NCBI RefSeq assembly: GCF_030915525.1
Contig: NZ_CP133269.1
Coordinates: forward strand, 521,001 to 585,000
Source of the DNA: Neobacillus sp. PS2-9
Lineage (GTDB): Bacteria; Bacillota; Bacilli; Bacillales; Cytobacillaceae
Direction: 5' to 3'
Length of the DNA stretch: 64,000 nt
This document shows, piece after piece, positions 1 through 8,762 of this stretch. A program made the position numbers and the translations under genes. Under the pieces are notes generated by a model. The model worked only from the letters and a program-made list of their open reading frames with translations, ran no database searches and was not told where the DNA came from. Every line of letters begins with the position of its first letter. Position 1 is the stretch's first letter.

Positions 1-122
1 CTATGATTCTAGATATGCCTGAAAAACAAGTAAAAACATATTTATATCGAGCAAGACTAAAGTTTAAACAGTTATGGACATTAGAGAAAAGTGATTTGGA
101 GGCCAATTTTAATGAAAGATAA
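1..122 (+). CDS. ECF sigma factor, C-terminal fragment (cut by window edge)
   Basis: Only the last ~39 codons are present. They read as sigma region 4.2, with LDMPEKQVKTYLYRARLKF resembling the DNA-recognition helix of ECF sigma factors. The stop (TAA, 120-122) overlaps the start of the next gene by 11 bp, the usual arrangement of a sigma/anti-sigma pair. Because the downstream partner looks like YhdL, a SigM-like sigma is possible, but the fragment is too short to name. Confidence 0.8.
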   Translation, partial: MILDMPEKQVKTYLYRARLKFKQLWTLEKSDLEANFNER

Positions 123-1155
123 GAATTATCATGAAGATTTCGATGATAATAATTTTGAGTTCGATCATGTTTTTAATGACAAAATGAAAAATACAGTTAA
201 AAAGGCAAAAATAAAATCCTTTTTCCGGACAATATTGATAAGTATTGTCACTGTATTGTTGCTGGGGTTGGCTGTTTCTTATGTATCAGGTAAAAGAGTG
301 GAAAAAAATTCACAACAGCTCACAACTGAAATTATGAATCGACATATGGCATTGGGTGCAAATACATTTACAGGTACGTTCTGGACTAAAAATAATACCT
401 TTTCAGGGGAAGCGGAGTATACCACCTTCAAGTATGTCAATGGAATACGTGTTTTCACTGGAACTCACGGTTATACATATAACGTGATGGGGTATACCGG
501 CAGAAGGTATTCATCAATCGCAGGAGGCGGGATCGATTTCACAAGAATGAATAAGGAAGAGCTATTTTTGAGACCTAAGTTTAATGATTTAGAGCAGCGT
601 TTGATGGAGTTTTATTATCCTTTTGTTGACTACAAGACATTTTATAAAAATGATCTATCAAAGGTAGCCGAAATTGGCGATAACAAATACATCGAAATGG
701 GGATTTCCTTTGACAAGTTATACACAATGGATGAAATAAATAAATTGCTACCTAGAGGTATGAACTTAACCTGGTATTGGGTTGATGTACTAAATAAACA
801 AGAAAAAGAAAATGTCGATTTTAAGATACTGAAACAACAGGGTAAAAATGGAATGGTAGAAAATCGTGAAGAATTTCCTTCCATTTGTTATGAAGACCGG
901 GCATATGGTTTTCATGCGATTAATGAATACGGTGAGAAGCTTGAAGATCCTGAAGAATACTTCAAGTCCGCCTTACAAAAAGCAGATATGAAGGACATTT
1001 ACCAACAATTAGCCGGAAAAGATGGGATTATTGATAATAAAGATATTAAAATTCAAGGGGTAGTGGTAACTGGAGATGCTAGATCTTTAATTAAATTAAA
1101 GGGTCTTCCATTTATTAAGGCATCATCCTTGGGAATCGTAACTGATAAATATTAA
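112..1155 (+). CDS. Membrane anti-sigma factor (YhdL-like, Sigma_reg_N/Sigma_reg_C type)
   Basis: 347 residues from ATG 112, which has GGAGG 10 bases upstream; an in-frame GTG at 91 lacks a ribosome site. The protein has an acidic cytoplasmic N-terminus (about 1-35), a single membrane helix (about 40-59) and a large extracytoplasmic part. Size and layout match the YhdL-type sigma-factor regulators of bacilli, which hold their ECF sigma at the membrane until an envelope signal arrives. The 11-bp overlap with the upstream sigma gene implies translational coupling. The target is inferred to be that sigma factor. A small hairpin without a T-run follows the stop (about 1171-1200). Confidence 0.75.
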   Translation: MKDKNYHEDFDDNNFEFDHVFNDKMKNTVKKAKIKSFFRTILISIVTVLLLGLAVSYVSGKRVEKNSQQLTTEIMNRHMALGANTFTGTFWTKNNTFSGEAEYTTFKYVNGIRVFTGTHGYTYNVMGYTGRRYSSIAGGGIDFTRMNKEELFLRPKFNDLEQRLMEFYYPFVDYKTFYKNDLSKVAEIGDNKYIEMGISFDKLYTMDEINKLLPRGMNLTWYWVDVLNKQEKENVDFKILKQQGKNGMVENREEFPSICYEDRAYGFHAINEYGEKLEDPEEYFKSALQKADMKDIYQQLAGKDGIIDNKDIKIQGVVVTGDARSLIKLKGLPFIKASSLGIVTDKY

Positions 1156-1355
1156 CCTAAGTTAGTTAATATAATGTAGAACTAAATGCAGTTCATTATG
1201 TTCTAACTAAACAAAACTGGATTAAGACAAAAAGTAACCTTTTATTAAGAGAAAAAATGTGAAGCATGACACTTAAATTAACGGGTGAAAGTATAACCAG
1301 TTATACTTCCAATTTTAACCTCAATTCCCAGGAAAACCCTGATATATTAATAAAG

Positions 1356-1394
1356 AAGCAAAGCGAATTCAGGAGCGAATTGCTTTGCTTTTTT
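1356..1394 (+). terminator. Rho-independent terminator in gene-free stretch 1156-1476
   Basis: AAGCAAAGC at 1356-1364 pairs with GCTTTGCTT at 1382-1390, extended by AATTC/GAATT, and is followed by TTTT. It probably ends the sigma/anti-sigma transcript. I see no convincing gene in the rest of the 321-bp gap. Confidence 0.7.
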
Positions 1395-1476
1395 AGTTAT
1401 TTTTATCTCTGCTGGTACATCAAAAGAGAACGGCTTAGAAAATTTTCATCGGTTTTTTTGCGGCTAGATTTAAGTT

Positions 1477-1836
1477 TTATTCAGAATCCATTTTTAAAAC
1501 TTCTTCTTCAAATTTTTGATATGCATTTTGGACACCCATAATAACTTTTTTTATTTTAAGGTAACCATTAGAATAAGCATATGTATCACGTATTTCTTCC
1601 CACATAAAATGATACTTTTTTAAATCTTCTGTCTCACATAAAATAAAATCAGTATAAGTACCGTCACCAAAAGCATCAGCATCAAAAAACTTCACCTTAA
1701 CATCTTCGTGGTATTTTTCAATTATTGAATAAAATTCACCTGCTAGTTCTCTTCTTCTTTTACGAGGTAAAGCTAACCAAGACGGATAAAACTCTAATAA
1801 AATAATAATACCGTGATTTAATTTTGTTATTGTCAT
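1477..1836 (-). CDS. Darcynin family protein
   Basis: 119 residues. I chose the ATG at 1836 because AAAGGAG lies 7 bases upstream; an in-frame extension to 1869 has no ribosome site. The sequence has the darcynin pattern: a short hydrophobic N-terminal strand, SWLALPRKRRRELAGEF, KFFDADAFGDGTYTDF, then ETEDLKKYHFMWEEIRD. This is a small family of unknown function with a probable ferredoxin-like alpha/beta fold. It stands alone between two oppositely oriented genes, so context gives no role. Confidence 0.65.
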   Translation of the reverse strand: MTITKLNHGIIILLEFYPSWLALPRKRRRELAGEFYSIIEKYHEDVKVKFFDADAFGDGTYTDFILCETEDLKKYHFMWEEIRDTYAYSNGYLKIKKVIMGVQNAYQKFEEEVLKMDSE

Positions 1837-2013
1837 TTCTTTGTCTCCTTTTAATTCAGTGGATACCATTAATTATACCAATTTTTTCCTTAATTTGTAC
1901 TACAAAGACGAACCCGATGGATGCAAGTTCTTTAACTATTAAAGAGTTTGCGATATATAAAGGCATCATCCAAGGGTGCAAATGTTAAATAACTATAAGA
2001 GAGGAGCAACAAT

Positions 2014-2667
2014 TTGAGAGAGCAATTCAAAAAATTCATGAAAAATTTTGAATTAACGGGTGATCTTGAACATGATGTGGTTACGTTCTTAAAAAATAAT
2101 AATTATTCTAAAACAGCTGAACATTCCATTAGGGTAGGGAAAGAAGCTGAACGAATAGCTTACAAATACAATGGTAATGAGATTGCTGCTAAAACAGCGG
2201 GATTATTACATGATATAAGTATTGTATTCCCCAATAACGAAAGAGCAGTTATAGTCGAGCAATTGGGGTTAAAGGTATTAGAGGAAGAAAAAATATTTCC
2301 ACTCATCGCTCATCAACGAATTTCTAGAGTGATGGCTAAGGAGATTTTTAATATTTCAGATGAAGAGATATTAAGTGCAATAGAGTGTCACACTACGTTA
2401 CGAAAAGAAGCTACTAAAACGGACAAAATTTTGTTTGTAGCAGATAAAATTGAATGGGACCAACCCGGTATACCACCATACATTAATGAAATTAAATCAC
2501 AACTTGAACTATCACTCGAACATGCGGCATTTTCTTATATCAATTATCTATGGGAGAGAAAAGAAACATTAAAGATTGTTCACCCATGGTTGGCAGAGGC
2601 ACATAATGAATTAAGAAACGGGACTCCACAGGGACGGTGCTCATGGTCCCCCCTGAGGTCAATGTGA
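2014..2667 (+). CDS. HD-domain hydrolase, YqeK-like
   Basis: 217 residues, starting at TTG 2014 behind GAGGAG. The metal-binding residues of an HD phosphohydrolase are visible: H37 in AEHSIRV, H66-D67 in GLLHDIS, a further His in IAHQR and Asp in VADKIEWD. Spacing and sequence resemble YqeK (symmetrical Ap4A hydrolase), but here the gene is not beside nadD. The last ~15 residues (from NGTPQGRC) are unlike the rest and come from a G/C-rich repeat-like stretch, so the natural stop may have been replaced. It could act on another nucleotide. Confidence 0.75.
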   Translation: MREQFKKFMKNFELTGDLEHDVVTFLKNNNYSKTAEHSIRVGKEAERIAYKYNGNEIAAKTAGLLHDISIVFPNNERAVIVEQLGLKVLEEEKIFPLIAHQRISRVMAKEIFNISDEEILSAIECHTTLRKEATKTDKILFVADKIEWDQPGIPPYINEIKSQLELSLEHAAFSYINYLWERKETLKIVHPWLAEAHNELRNGTPQGRCSWSPLRSM

Positions 2668-2697
2668 CCCACAAGAAACGTCCCCATGGTCCCCAAA
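2620..2697. repeat. G/C-rich repeat-like stretch with GGGAC/GTCCC blocks
   Basis: Contains GGGAC, GGGACGG, CATGGTCCCCC and CGTCCCCATGGTCCCC blocks, related in composition to the 44-bp palindromes elsewhere in the window but not foldable into the same shape. It overlaps the last codons of the HD gene. Confidence 0.45.
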
Positions 2698-2780
2698 GGA
2701 AACTTTTTTTGTCTTTTTGTATACATTTTCTTTCCTGAGTTGTTATGTAAATGAATAACTATTTGGAAGGAGTTTTTTTG

Positions 2781-3599
2781 TTGAAACAGCTGATTAAAAT
2801 GGAGATGAAACGTGCTTTTATTAGTTGGCCATACTTTTTTGTCCTATTAATAGGGATATTAATCTCCATCCTACATGTAAAGCAAGAAATAATGCCATCG
2901 ATCAATTTTGATTATCCACGCAAGGAAGGGGATCCATTGTTAACACCATGGACCAGGTGGATAGGGTTTGAGTACACTTCCTTTACGACAAATTTGTTAT
3001 ATTTACTTTTGCCAATTTTAGCAGCCATTCCTTTTGGCGATTCATATTACCTTGATCAAAAAAGCGGATACTTAAAAGGGATCATGACTAGGAGTTCGAA
3101 GGGTAATTATTTGCTAAGTAAATATTTCGTCACCTTTATTTCTGGCGGCAGCGTGATTCTTATCCCTTTAATGATTAATTTTTTAATATGTTCCTGGCTG
3201 TTGCCCAACACGCCACAAGACCCAACATGGGGAAATGCACCACTAGTAGATAGTAGTATGTGGGTTGATTTGTATTATGAGCATCCTTATCTATATGTAA
3301 GTCGATACTTAGCCATTGATTTTGTATTCGCGGGGACATTAGCGATAATATGTCTGGCAGTATCTGTTGCTGTAAAGAAGCAATTTGCTGTGTTGCTTGC
3401 CCCGTTCATGGTGTACCTAGTCATGTTCGTCATATTTCCATTGGCTGGTTTAGAGCAATATAGTCCTTTCCTTTTCCTAAAACCGGGACAGGGAGTGATC
3501 GGTCTTACGGTAACTAAGATCATTACCATTTGGTTCCCTCTATGGATGTTGTCATCATTGATTTTCTTTACAGGAGCATGGAAAAGTGAGGCTTACTAG
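2781..3599 (+). CDS. ABC transporter permease-like membrane protein (first of three)
   Basis: 272 residues from TTG 2781, which follows GGAAGGAG by 8 bases; the ATG at 2751 is in frame but less well placed. About six hydrophobic segments are visible (about 16-36, 75-95, 115-137, 180-205, 212-232 and 250-267), with a large outside loop after the first. This is the ABC-2 permease layout. It overlaps the next gene by 14 bp and opens an operon of three permease-like proteins, an ATPase and a DUF4352-like protein. The substrate is unknown; related sets export or resist peptides. Confidence 0.65.
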   Translation: MKQLIKMEMKRAFISWPYFFVLLIGILISILHVKQEIMPSINFDYPRKEGDPLLTPWTRWIGFEYTSFTTNLLYLLLPILAAIPFGDSYYLDQKSGYLKGIMTRSSKGNYLLSKYFVTFISGGSVILIPLMINFLICSWLLPNTPQDPTWGNAPLVDSSMWVDLYYEHPYLYVSRYLAIDFVFAGTLAIICLAVSVAVKKQFAVLLAPFMVYLVMFVIFPLAGLEQYSPFLFLKPGQGVIGLTVTKIITIWFPLWMLSSLIFFTGAWKSEAY

Positions 3600-4422
3600 G
3601 TACATAAAAAATAATCTTATTGAGATTTTGAATGATATGAAACGAGTACCAGTAAGGCTATTTTTCAGTTTATCTGTAGTCATTATATTTTGTTTTTTTA
3701 GAACGAAATGGTTAACCACTGAGTATGAAAAACTAGGCATTGATGTTCGATTAAGTGTATTAGATGGTATTCATATCGTGCTTGTAAATCCAGTGGTTCC
3801 AATATTCCTATCACCATTATTCATATATCTGATATCAGGGTTAGTAAGGGTTGATGATGAGATTTTGTATACGTTCAGATATAAAAATAGAAGTGATATT
3901 TGGAACATAAAAACCATGAAAGTAGTTAAATATGCTTTTCTATTTATTATCACTTTAATTTTCATTGAGACGACCATTGCCGTTTTTGTTCTATCAGTGG
4001 ATAACACATGGATGTCAAAAGGAGGAGTTTTATATAAGGCGGCTTTATTGGACTTTTATCATCAACCTCACTCCCAATTGCTGAAAAACTGGTTTAGTTA
4101 TTTTAATTGGTACCACACGGAAATGGTGATCGGAATAATGATAGTAATGAATACATTAGGACTAGTGATTGCTGTCTATGTTTCGATGATCATAAACGAG
4201 TTCATTGCTAATGAAGTATGGGGATATATCGTCTTATTTTGTTTAGGGTTGTTTGAGACTTTTGAAGATGTCCCCATCTTATACAATCATATGAGTATAG
4301 ACATTGTTGAGTGGTTGAGTCTATCAAATTTGTTTCTAAGCTTTCTATATTTACTATTTCTGTTCGTTATTATGTATGTTATTGGCAGGTATTTAACCCT
4401 TACAAAGGATTATTTGAGATGA
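3586..4422 (+). CDS. ABC-type permease-like membrane protein (second of three)
   Basis: 278 residues from GTG 3586, inside the end of the previous gene, so probably translationally coupled. Hydrophobic segments lie at about 24-42, 64-83, 105-127, 180-203, 210-226 and 240-268. It shares topology but little sequence with its neighbours, so it is a separate component and not a recent duplicate. The stop overlaps the next start as ATGA. No soluble domain or catalytic motif was seen. Confidence 0.6.
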   Translation: MRLTRYIKNNLIEILNDMKRVPVRLFFSLSVVIIFCFFRTKWLTTEYEKLGIDVRLSVLDGIHIVLVNPVVPIFLSPLFIYLISGLVRVDDEILYTFRYKNRSDIWNIKTMKVVKYAFLFIITLIFIETTIAVFVLSVDNTWMSKGGVLYKAALLDFYHQPHSQLLKNWFSYFNWYHTEMVIGIMIVMNTLGLVIAVYVSMIINEFIANEVWGYIVLFCLGLFETFEDVPILYNHMSIDIVEWLSLSNLFLSFLYLLFLFVIMYVIGRYLTLTKDYLR

Positions 4423-5294
4423 ATAGATATGAAATTCGAAAGGAAGATCGTTCAACTAGTAGTATGAGGATAGCAAGCCAGTTATTTAAGAAGGATATTT
4501 TGAACGGAATCTGGTCGAATCGGTGGAAGTATTTGTTTGTCACCGTCTTTTTTTCTGTTATTACCACAATAAATCTCTATAATTTTAATTCACATCCCTC
4601 GTTAAACGGTGAAAAGGTTCAATTTAATCTGTTTGATATCATTTTTTCTGTTTTTAGAGGCAATGATCCGACAGACCCCTTCTCAAAAATTATCTGGTTA
4701 ATGGTGCAGCTGTTGGCCGTATTTATTGTAGGCAGTTACTCTGATAAAGCGTTGGTTGACGGTGGCATATATTCGTTAATCCGAGCTGGTTCACGTAGCG
4801 CATGGTGGTATAGCAAAACGATATATGTCCTTTTTTCAGTAACTTTGTATTACCTAATCGGGTTTTCTACGGTGATTATGATAACTGATTTAGCATCGCC
4901 TTTAGCTTCAGATTGGAGTTCTTATGCAGAGGCATTTGAATTACCAAGAATGAATCAGTCCATTTCTAGTTGGCTGTTTGTTGCCTATTGCTTTGTTCTG
5001 CTGACAACATCCTCCATAGCTATTTCAATGATTCATTTAACATTAATGCAGATCATGAAACCGATTTATAGTTACATAGGTATCGTTACTATTTTGTTTG
5101 TCTCATTATTTTATGAATCCAGCTATCTGCCTGGTGAACATTCCATGATAATGAAACATACTCTTTTCATGGATAGCGGATTAATGATGATAGGGACAAT
5201 GATTTATAATTCTTTTCTTACCGGCATCTGTTTAATAATTGGAGCTAGGCTTTTTCACCGCAAAGATATTTTTGTCAAAAGTGATATTGATTAG
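4419..5294 (+). CDS. ABC-type permease-like membrane protein (third of three)
   Basis: 291 residues from ATG 4419, which overlaps the previous stop (ATGA) and is preferred over a 36-codon upstream extension lying inside that gene. After a charged N-terminus there are about six hydrophobic segments, with a long loop (about 150-190) in the middle. The ATPase gene follows after 14 bp. Three dissimilar membrane subunits for one ATPase is unusual, and it is unclear which two would form the channel. Confidence 0.6.
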   Translation: MNRYEIRKEDRSTSSMRIASQLFKKDILNGIWSNRWKYLFVTVFFSVITTINLYNFNSHPSLNGEKVQFNLFDIIFSVFRGNDPTDPFSKIIWLMVQLLAVFIVGSYSDKALVDGGIYSLIRAGSRSAWWYSKTIYVLFSVTLYYLIGFSTVIMITDLASPLASDWSSYAEAFELPRMNQSISSWLFVAYCFVLLTTSSIAISMIHLTLMQIMKPIYSYIGIVTILFVSLFYESSYLPGEHSMIMKHTLFMDSGLMMIGTMIYNSFLTGICLIIGARLFHRKDIFVKSDID

Positions 5295-5308
5295 GAGGAA
5301 CGAAAACA

Positions 5309-5971
5309 ATGATTGAAAGTTATGTAAATATTAAAAATGTAACTAAAACAATTAAGGGTGTTAATGTTTTAGAAAACATTACTTTAGATTTTGACAAAGG
5401 AAAAATTTATGGCTTTCAAGGAAAGAATGGGTCGGGGAAGACGATGCTCCTACGAGCTATTTGCGGTCTAATTCTTTGTTCAAAAGGGGAAATAGTAATC
5501 AATGGTGAAATAATTGGGAAAGACATTTCATTTCCAAGAAATATCGGTGCCTTAATTGAATACCCAGGTTTTATTCCTCAATATACAGGTTTAAAAAATC
5601 TTATGCTGTTAGCTTCTATCCAGAAGAGGGTAACGGTTGACGATATATATGAAGCCATAAGCATTGTAGGGCTTGACCCAAAAGATAAACGCAAGTTTAA
5701 AAAGTATTCGCTTGGAATGAAACAGAGATTAGGATTAGCCCAAGCAATTATGGAAGATCCAGATATAATCGTTTTAGATGAGCCTACAAACGCTTTGGAC
5801 GAAAAAGGTATATTAATGGTTCGAAACCTGCTACTAAACTTAAAGGAACGTGGAAAAACTATTTTCATTGCAAGTCATGATAAAGAAGAATTGGATTTTA
5901 TTGCTGATGAAAAGTTTATGATTGAAAATGGGAAAATTATTAGCCATAACAAACCAAAACAAACCGTATGA
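5309..5971 (+). CDS. ABC transporter ATP-binding protein
   Basis: 220 residues behind AGGAGG. It carries Walker A (GKNGSGKT, 38-45), the signature (YSLGMKQR, about 132-139), Walker B with its Glu (IIVLDEP, about 152-158) and the switch His (ASHDKEE, near 190). The length is that of a single nucleotide-binding domain that dimerises, as in peptide-resistance or export systems. It would power one or more of the three permeases just upstream. Its stop overlaps the following reading frame. Confidence 0.9.
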   Translation: MIESYVNIKNVTKTIKGVNVLENITLDFDKGKIYGFQGKNGSGKTMLLRAICGLILCSKGEIVINGEIIGKDISFPRNIGALIEYPGFIPQYTGLKNLMLLASIQKRVTVDDIYEAISIVGLDPKDKRKFKKYSLGMKQRLGLAQAIMEDPDIIVLDEPTNALDEKGILMVRNLLLNLKERGKTIFIASHDKEELDFIADEKFMIENGKIISHNKPKQTV

Positions 5972-5985
5972 GGTTGGGAATAAAA

Positions 5986-6528
5986 ATGACAAAGAAAGTG
6001 AAGTTATTGATTTTGTTTTGTTTGCTTTTCTTATATCTCATTGGTAGTCTTATCTTTTTCATTGAGAAGAGAGAAACTGATTTATTAAACAAGCCCAATA
6101 ATATCAAGGTGTTTACTCTTGGGGAACCAGTAGTATCTGGAGGGATAGCTACTACGATCGACAAGGTGTCCTATGAAAACAAGCTGCCAAATGAATCTAA
6201 AACCCTCAAACCGGCCTTAACCTATGCCATTATTGATGTGAAGATTCAGAACCAAGGCAATAAACCAAAGTTCATCAAGATTGGTAATTATCGGTTGCTT
6301 ATGGGAAATTGGACAGCAGATTTGAATCCTGGATATTATAAGTATTTAAAGTCTCAAAACCCGTCGTTTGATGACCGTAAATTGAATCCCAAAGAACAAA
6401 TATCAGGAAAGATCGCTTTTATTATCCCAATAGAAAGAAGTACTCTTAAAAATTACCGGGTTCAGATTCCTGCCTTAATCTATGAGCAGGGACAACTAAA
6501 ATATCAGAAAGAAATAGCAGTTAAATAG
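5986..6528 (+). CDS. Membrane-anchored protein, DUF4352-like domain
   Basis: 180 residues from ATG 5986 behind GAGGTTGGGA; ATG 5968, overlapping the previous stop, is a possible alternative. A lysine-rich start and one hydrophobic helix (about 4-25) anchor it. The rest is beta-rich, with YAIIDVKIQNQGNK and LNPKEQISGKIAFIIP typical of the immunoglobulin-like DUF4352 fold often found outside the membrane in Firmicutes. As last gene of the ABC operon it may be an accessory or sensing subunit; that is inference. Confidence 0.55.
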   Translation: MTKKVKLLILFCLLFLYLIGSLIFFIEKRETDLLNKPNNIKVFTLGEPVVSGGIATTIDKVSYENKLPNESKTLKPALTYAIIDVKIQNQGNKPKFIKIGNYRLLMGNWTADLNPGYYKYLKSQNPSFDDRKLNPKEQISGKIAFIIPIERSTLKNYRVQIPALIYEQGQLKYQKEIAVK

Positions 6529-6673
6529 ATTTAGGCAGTTTAATAATACAAGGGTACTAAGGACGCCATTTTCTAGGTTAGTTCAAAAAATTATTTGAAT
6601 ACTCAATATTTTTTGATATTATATAGAAGATTTGGGTTTCGACACCTTTATAAAATACGGGGGGTAAATAGTG

Positions 6674-7411
6674 ATGTATAAACGAGTATTGATAAAAATA
6701 AGTGGCGGTGCTTTGGCAAGTGAAAATGGGGATAGCTTTGGTGCTGAAAGTTTGGAACATATAACTGATGAAATTATTTCATTAACCTCTATTGGTATTG
6801 AAGTTTCTATTGTTATCGGGGGTGGAAACATATTTAGAGGTAATTTATCAACTCAATGGGGAATTGATCGGGTTGAAGCGGACAATATCGGTACATTGGG
6901 TACCATTATCAATAGTTTAATGCTAAGAGGAGTGTTAAAGTCGAAAATTGATAAAGAAGTACGAGTAATGACTTCTGTACCTGCCCCATCTGTTGCTGAA
7001 CCTTATATACGGTTAAAAGCGGTTCACCATCTGGAAAAAGGGTATATTGTCATCTTTGGCGGAGGAAATGGGCAACCCTTTGTGACAACAGACTATCCAA
7101 GTGTACAAAGAGCAATTGAAATGAATAGTGATGCCATCTTTGTAGCTAAGCAAGGTGTAGATGGAGTTTACACTTCGGACCCGAAATTAACAACAGATGC
7201 AAAATTGTATCAGAATTTAAACTACGATGATGTAGTAAAAAACCATATTCAAGTTATGGATCAATCAGCGTTATTACTTGCTAGAGACTTCGCTATACCT
7301 GTACATATATTTGATTTTAATGAAAAGAGAGTCATGAAAAGAATTTGTCTGGGGGAAAAAGTTGGAACATTAATTAGTAATGAAAAAACAGTCCTTGCAG
7401 AAGAAATTTAA
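6674..7411 (+). CDS. UMP kinase-like protein, divergent stand-alone PyrH paralogue
   Basis: 245 residues; ATG 6674 chosen, with GGGGG about 9 bases upstream. The amino-acid-kinase fold is clear: KRVLIKISGGAL at the start, IVIGGGNIFRG, AKQGVDGVYTSDPKL and a C-terminal VGTLIS. It differs from housekeeping PyrH in key loops: SGGAL in place of SGEAL, and GGGNGQPFVTTD in place of the usual GGTGNPxFTTD. It is not in a tsf-pyrH-frr cluster and has its own terminator, so it is probably a second copy. Phosphorylation of UMP is likely but not certain. Confidence 0.7.
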   Translation: MYKRVLIKISGGALASENGDSFGAESLEHITDEIISLTSIGIEVSIVIGGGNIFRGNLSTQWGIDRVEADNIGTLGTIINSLMLRGVLKSKIDKEVRVMTSVPAPSVAEPYIRLKAVHHLEKGYIVIFGGGNGQPFVTTDYPSVQRAIEMNSDAIFVAKQGVDGVYTSDPKLTTDAKLYQNLNYDDVVKNHIQVMDQSALLLARDFAIPVHIFDFNEKRVMKRICLGEKVGTLISNEKTVLAEEI

Positions 7412-7425
7412 CTGATTTCTTAAGT

Positions 7426-7456
7426 AAGTTCGTCAAAATATTGATGAACTTTTTTA
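7426..7456 (+). terminator. Rho-independent terminator after the PyrH-like gene
   Basis: AAGTTCGTCA pairs with TGATGAACTT around a short AT loop, followed by TTTTT. It lies between two convergent genes. Confidence 0.75.
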
Positions 7457-7469
7457 ATCGTGAAATGGA

Positions 7470-7910
7470 TCACTGTGAATTAACGTTCAAATTTGTCTGG
7501 ACTTCTGAAAAAATAAAATGTGTAACAGTTGAAGCATATGGATTTACAGTGTCAATGAACTCTTCTGCTTTAGAAAAATTTTCAAATTGCATTTTAAGCA
7601 TATAGCAAGCATTACCCGCTATTCGGTAACAAAAATCAACATTAGGAAGACTTTCTATGTAATTCTTAAATCGTTTATAGTCCCCATTTTTTACCGTTGC
7701 CTCTATTATACATTGAATAGGTAGTCCTAGTTTTTCGTAGTCAATTTCTAAAGTATACTTTTTTATTATTCCGAATGACTCCATTTGTCTTACTCGTTCA
7801 GTTACGGATGGAGAGGATAAATTAATTCTTCTTCCGAGTTCGCTCATTGATAAACGACTGTTTTTAGATAATTCAACTATTATTTTTTTATCAATATCAT
7901 CAATTTTCAT
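7470..7910 (-). CDS. Lrp/AsnC family transcriptional regulator
   Basis: 146 residues. N-terminal helix-turn-helix (about 1-60) with IDKKIIVELSKNSRLSMSELGRRINLSSPSVTERVRQME, then an alpha/beta RAM ligand domain (about 65-140). Full length for the family. The start follows AGAGGAAT. It is divergent from the CMD/AhpD-like gene at 8033 with a 122-bp AT-rich gap, so it probably controls that gene and itself. The ligand, usually an amino acid, cannot be told. Confidence 0.9.
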   Translation of the reverse strand: MKIDDIDKKIIVELSKNSRLSMSELGRRINLSSPSVTERVRQMESFGIIKKYTLEIDYEKLGLPIQCIIEATVKNGDYKRFKNYIESLPNVDFCYRIAGNACYMLKMQFENFSKAEEFIDTVNPYASTVTHFIFSEVQTNLNVNSQ

Positions 7911-8032
7911 TTTTAAATGAATTCCTCTCTTTTTTGTTAATTATTTAAAATATATAACGAAAAACCATTTATAATTTAATGTAATTTATACGATTTATCC
8001 TTTATATTTAATATAACAAGGAGGTAATGTAA

Positions 8033-8452
8033 ATGGCAAGAATCAATCAATCAAATTTTGGGAAAACAGCTTTTCAAAAGCTATTGGGTCATAATGCAAA
8101 AGTTATGGAGGCGTGGTCTGATTTAGGAGAAGCATTAGAACAAGACGGGCTATTGTCGTCCAAATTAAAAGAGCAAGTTAGAAGAACTTTGGCACAAAGC
8201 AATGGATGTGAGTATTGCAAAGCAAAAGGAAAGCCTGAGCCTGGTACGTTTGATGAAAGTACATCTGTTGCAGTAGGGTTTGCGGAGGTATTTTTGAAAT
8301 ACCCCAAAGGAATGGTCCCAGATTTCGCGTTTGAAATATTAAACGAGTATTTTTCTGAGAATGAAATTAGTGAGCTTTGTGCCTTCATTAGTTTTACCAC
8401 AGCCCAACATTATTTTGGTGCAGTAATGAAATTAGAACCTAACGGGTTCTAA
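8033..8452 (+). CDS. Carboxymuconolactone decarboxylase/AhpD-like protein
   Basis: 139 residues behind AAGGAGG. It has the CMD-fold signature: an all-helical domain with a CEYCKAKG CxxC pair (about 59-66) and a downstream helix with FISFTTAQHYFGAV. The cysteine pair suggests an AhpD-like thiol peroxidase or related redox role instead of decarboxylation. The usual His two residues after the second Cys is replaced (CxxCKAKG, not CxxCxxxH), so activity may differ. Divergent from an Lrp regulator that probably controls it. Confidence 0.75.
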   Translation: MARINQSNFGKTAFQKLLGHNAKVMEAWSDLGEALEQDGLLSSKLKEQVRRTLAQSNGCEYCKAKGKPEPGTFDESTSVAVGFAEVFLKYPKGMVPDFAFEILNEYFSENEISELCAFISFTTAQHYFGAVMKLEPNGF

Positions 8453-8554
8453 CTAAAAAAGGTAAACATTAAAAAAACGCTTGGAATGGTAGATTTTTTG
8501 AGGGAGGTAAATTGATTAGAAAGGCTAATCATCACAAAGTAAGCTAATAAAAAG

Positions 8555-8582
8555 AGCTAACACTCCATGTTAGCTTTTTTTG
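8555..8582 (+). terminator. Rho-independent terminator
   Basis: AGCTAACA/TGTTAGCT stem with a CTCCA loop and a T7 tail. It ends the CMD-like transcript. Confidence 0.8.
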
Positions 8583-8639
8583 TTGGTTAGGAAATAATAA
8601 AAAGGTCCGAGTGTGGATAACAGAACTAGTAGTCTGAAT

Positions 8640-8762
8640 CTAGCTCCAGCGCCTAGCCCCTCGGGTCAAATAACCTTCGGCAAGAAAAGTCAAAAGGCGG
8701 ACTTTTCCCGCCGAAGAACATTTGCCTGTCGGGGCTGGGCAGGCGCTTCCGCCTTTTGTTCT
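8640..8762. repeat. Intergenic inverted-repeat element, ~120 bp
   Basis: AGCGCCTAGCCCC near the left end pairs imperfectly with GGGGCTGGGCAGGCGCT near the right end, with an inner AAAGTC/GACTTT stem. Similar GC-rich elements recur between genes in Bacillaceae. An apparent 68-codon frame through it is not a gene. Confidence 0.6.

Noticed and set aside
1266..1541. 91-codon frame on the plus strand
   Set aside because: No ribosome site, runs through a terminator hairpin and into the end of the convergent darcynin gene; composition is not protein-like.
8512..8547. 11-codon frame behind GGGAGG
   Set aside because: Possible leader peptide, but it has TTG start, very short length and no downstream gene to control.
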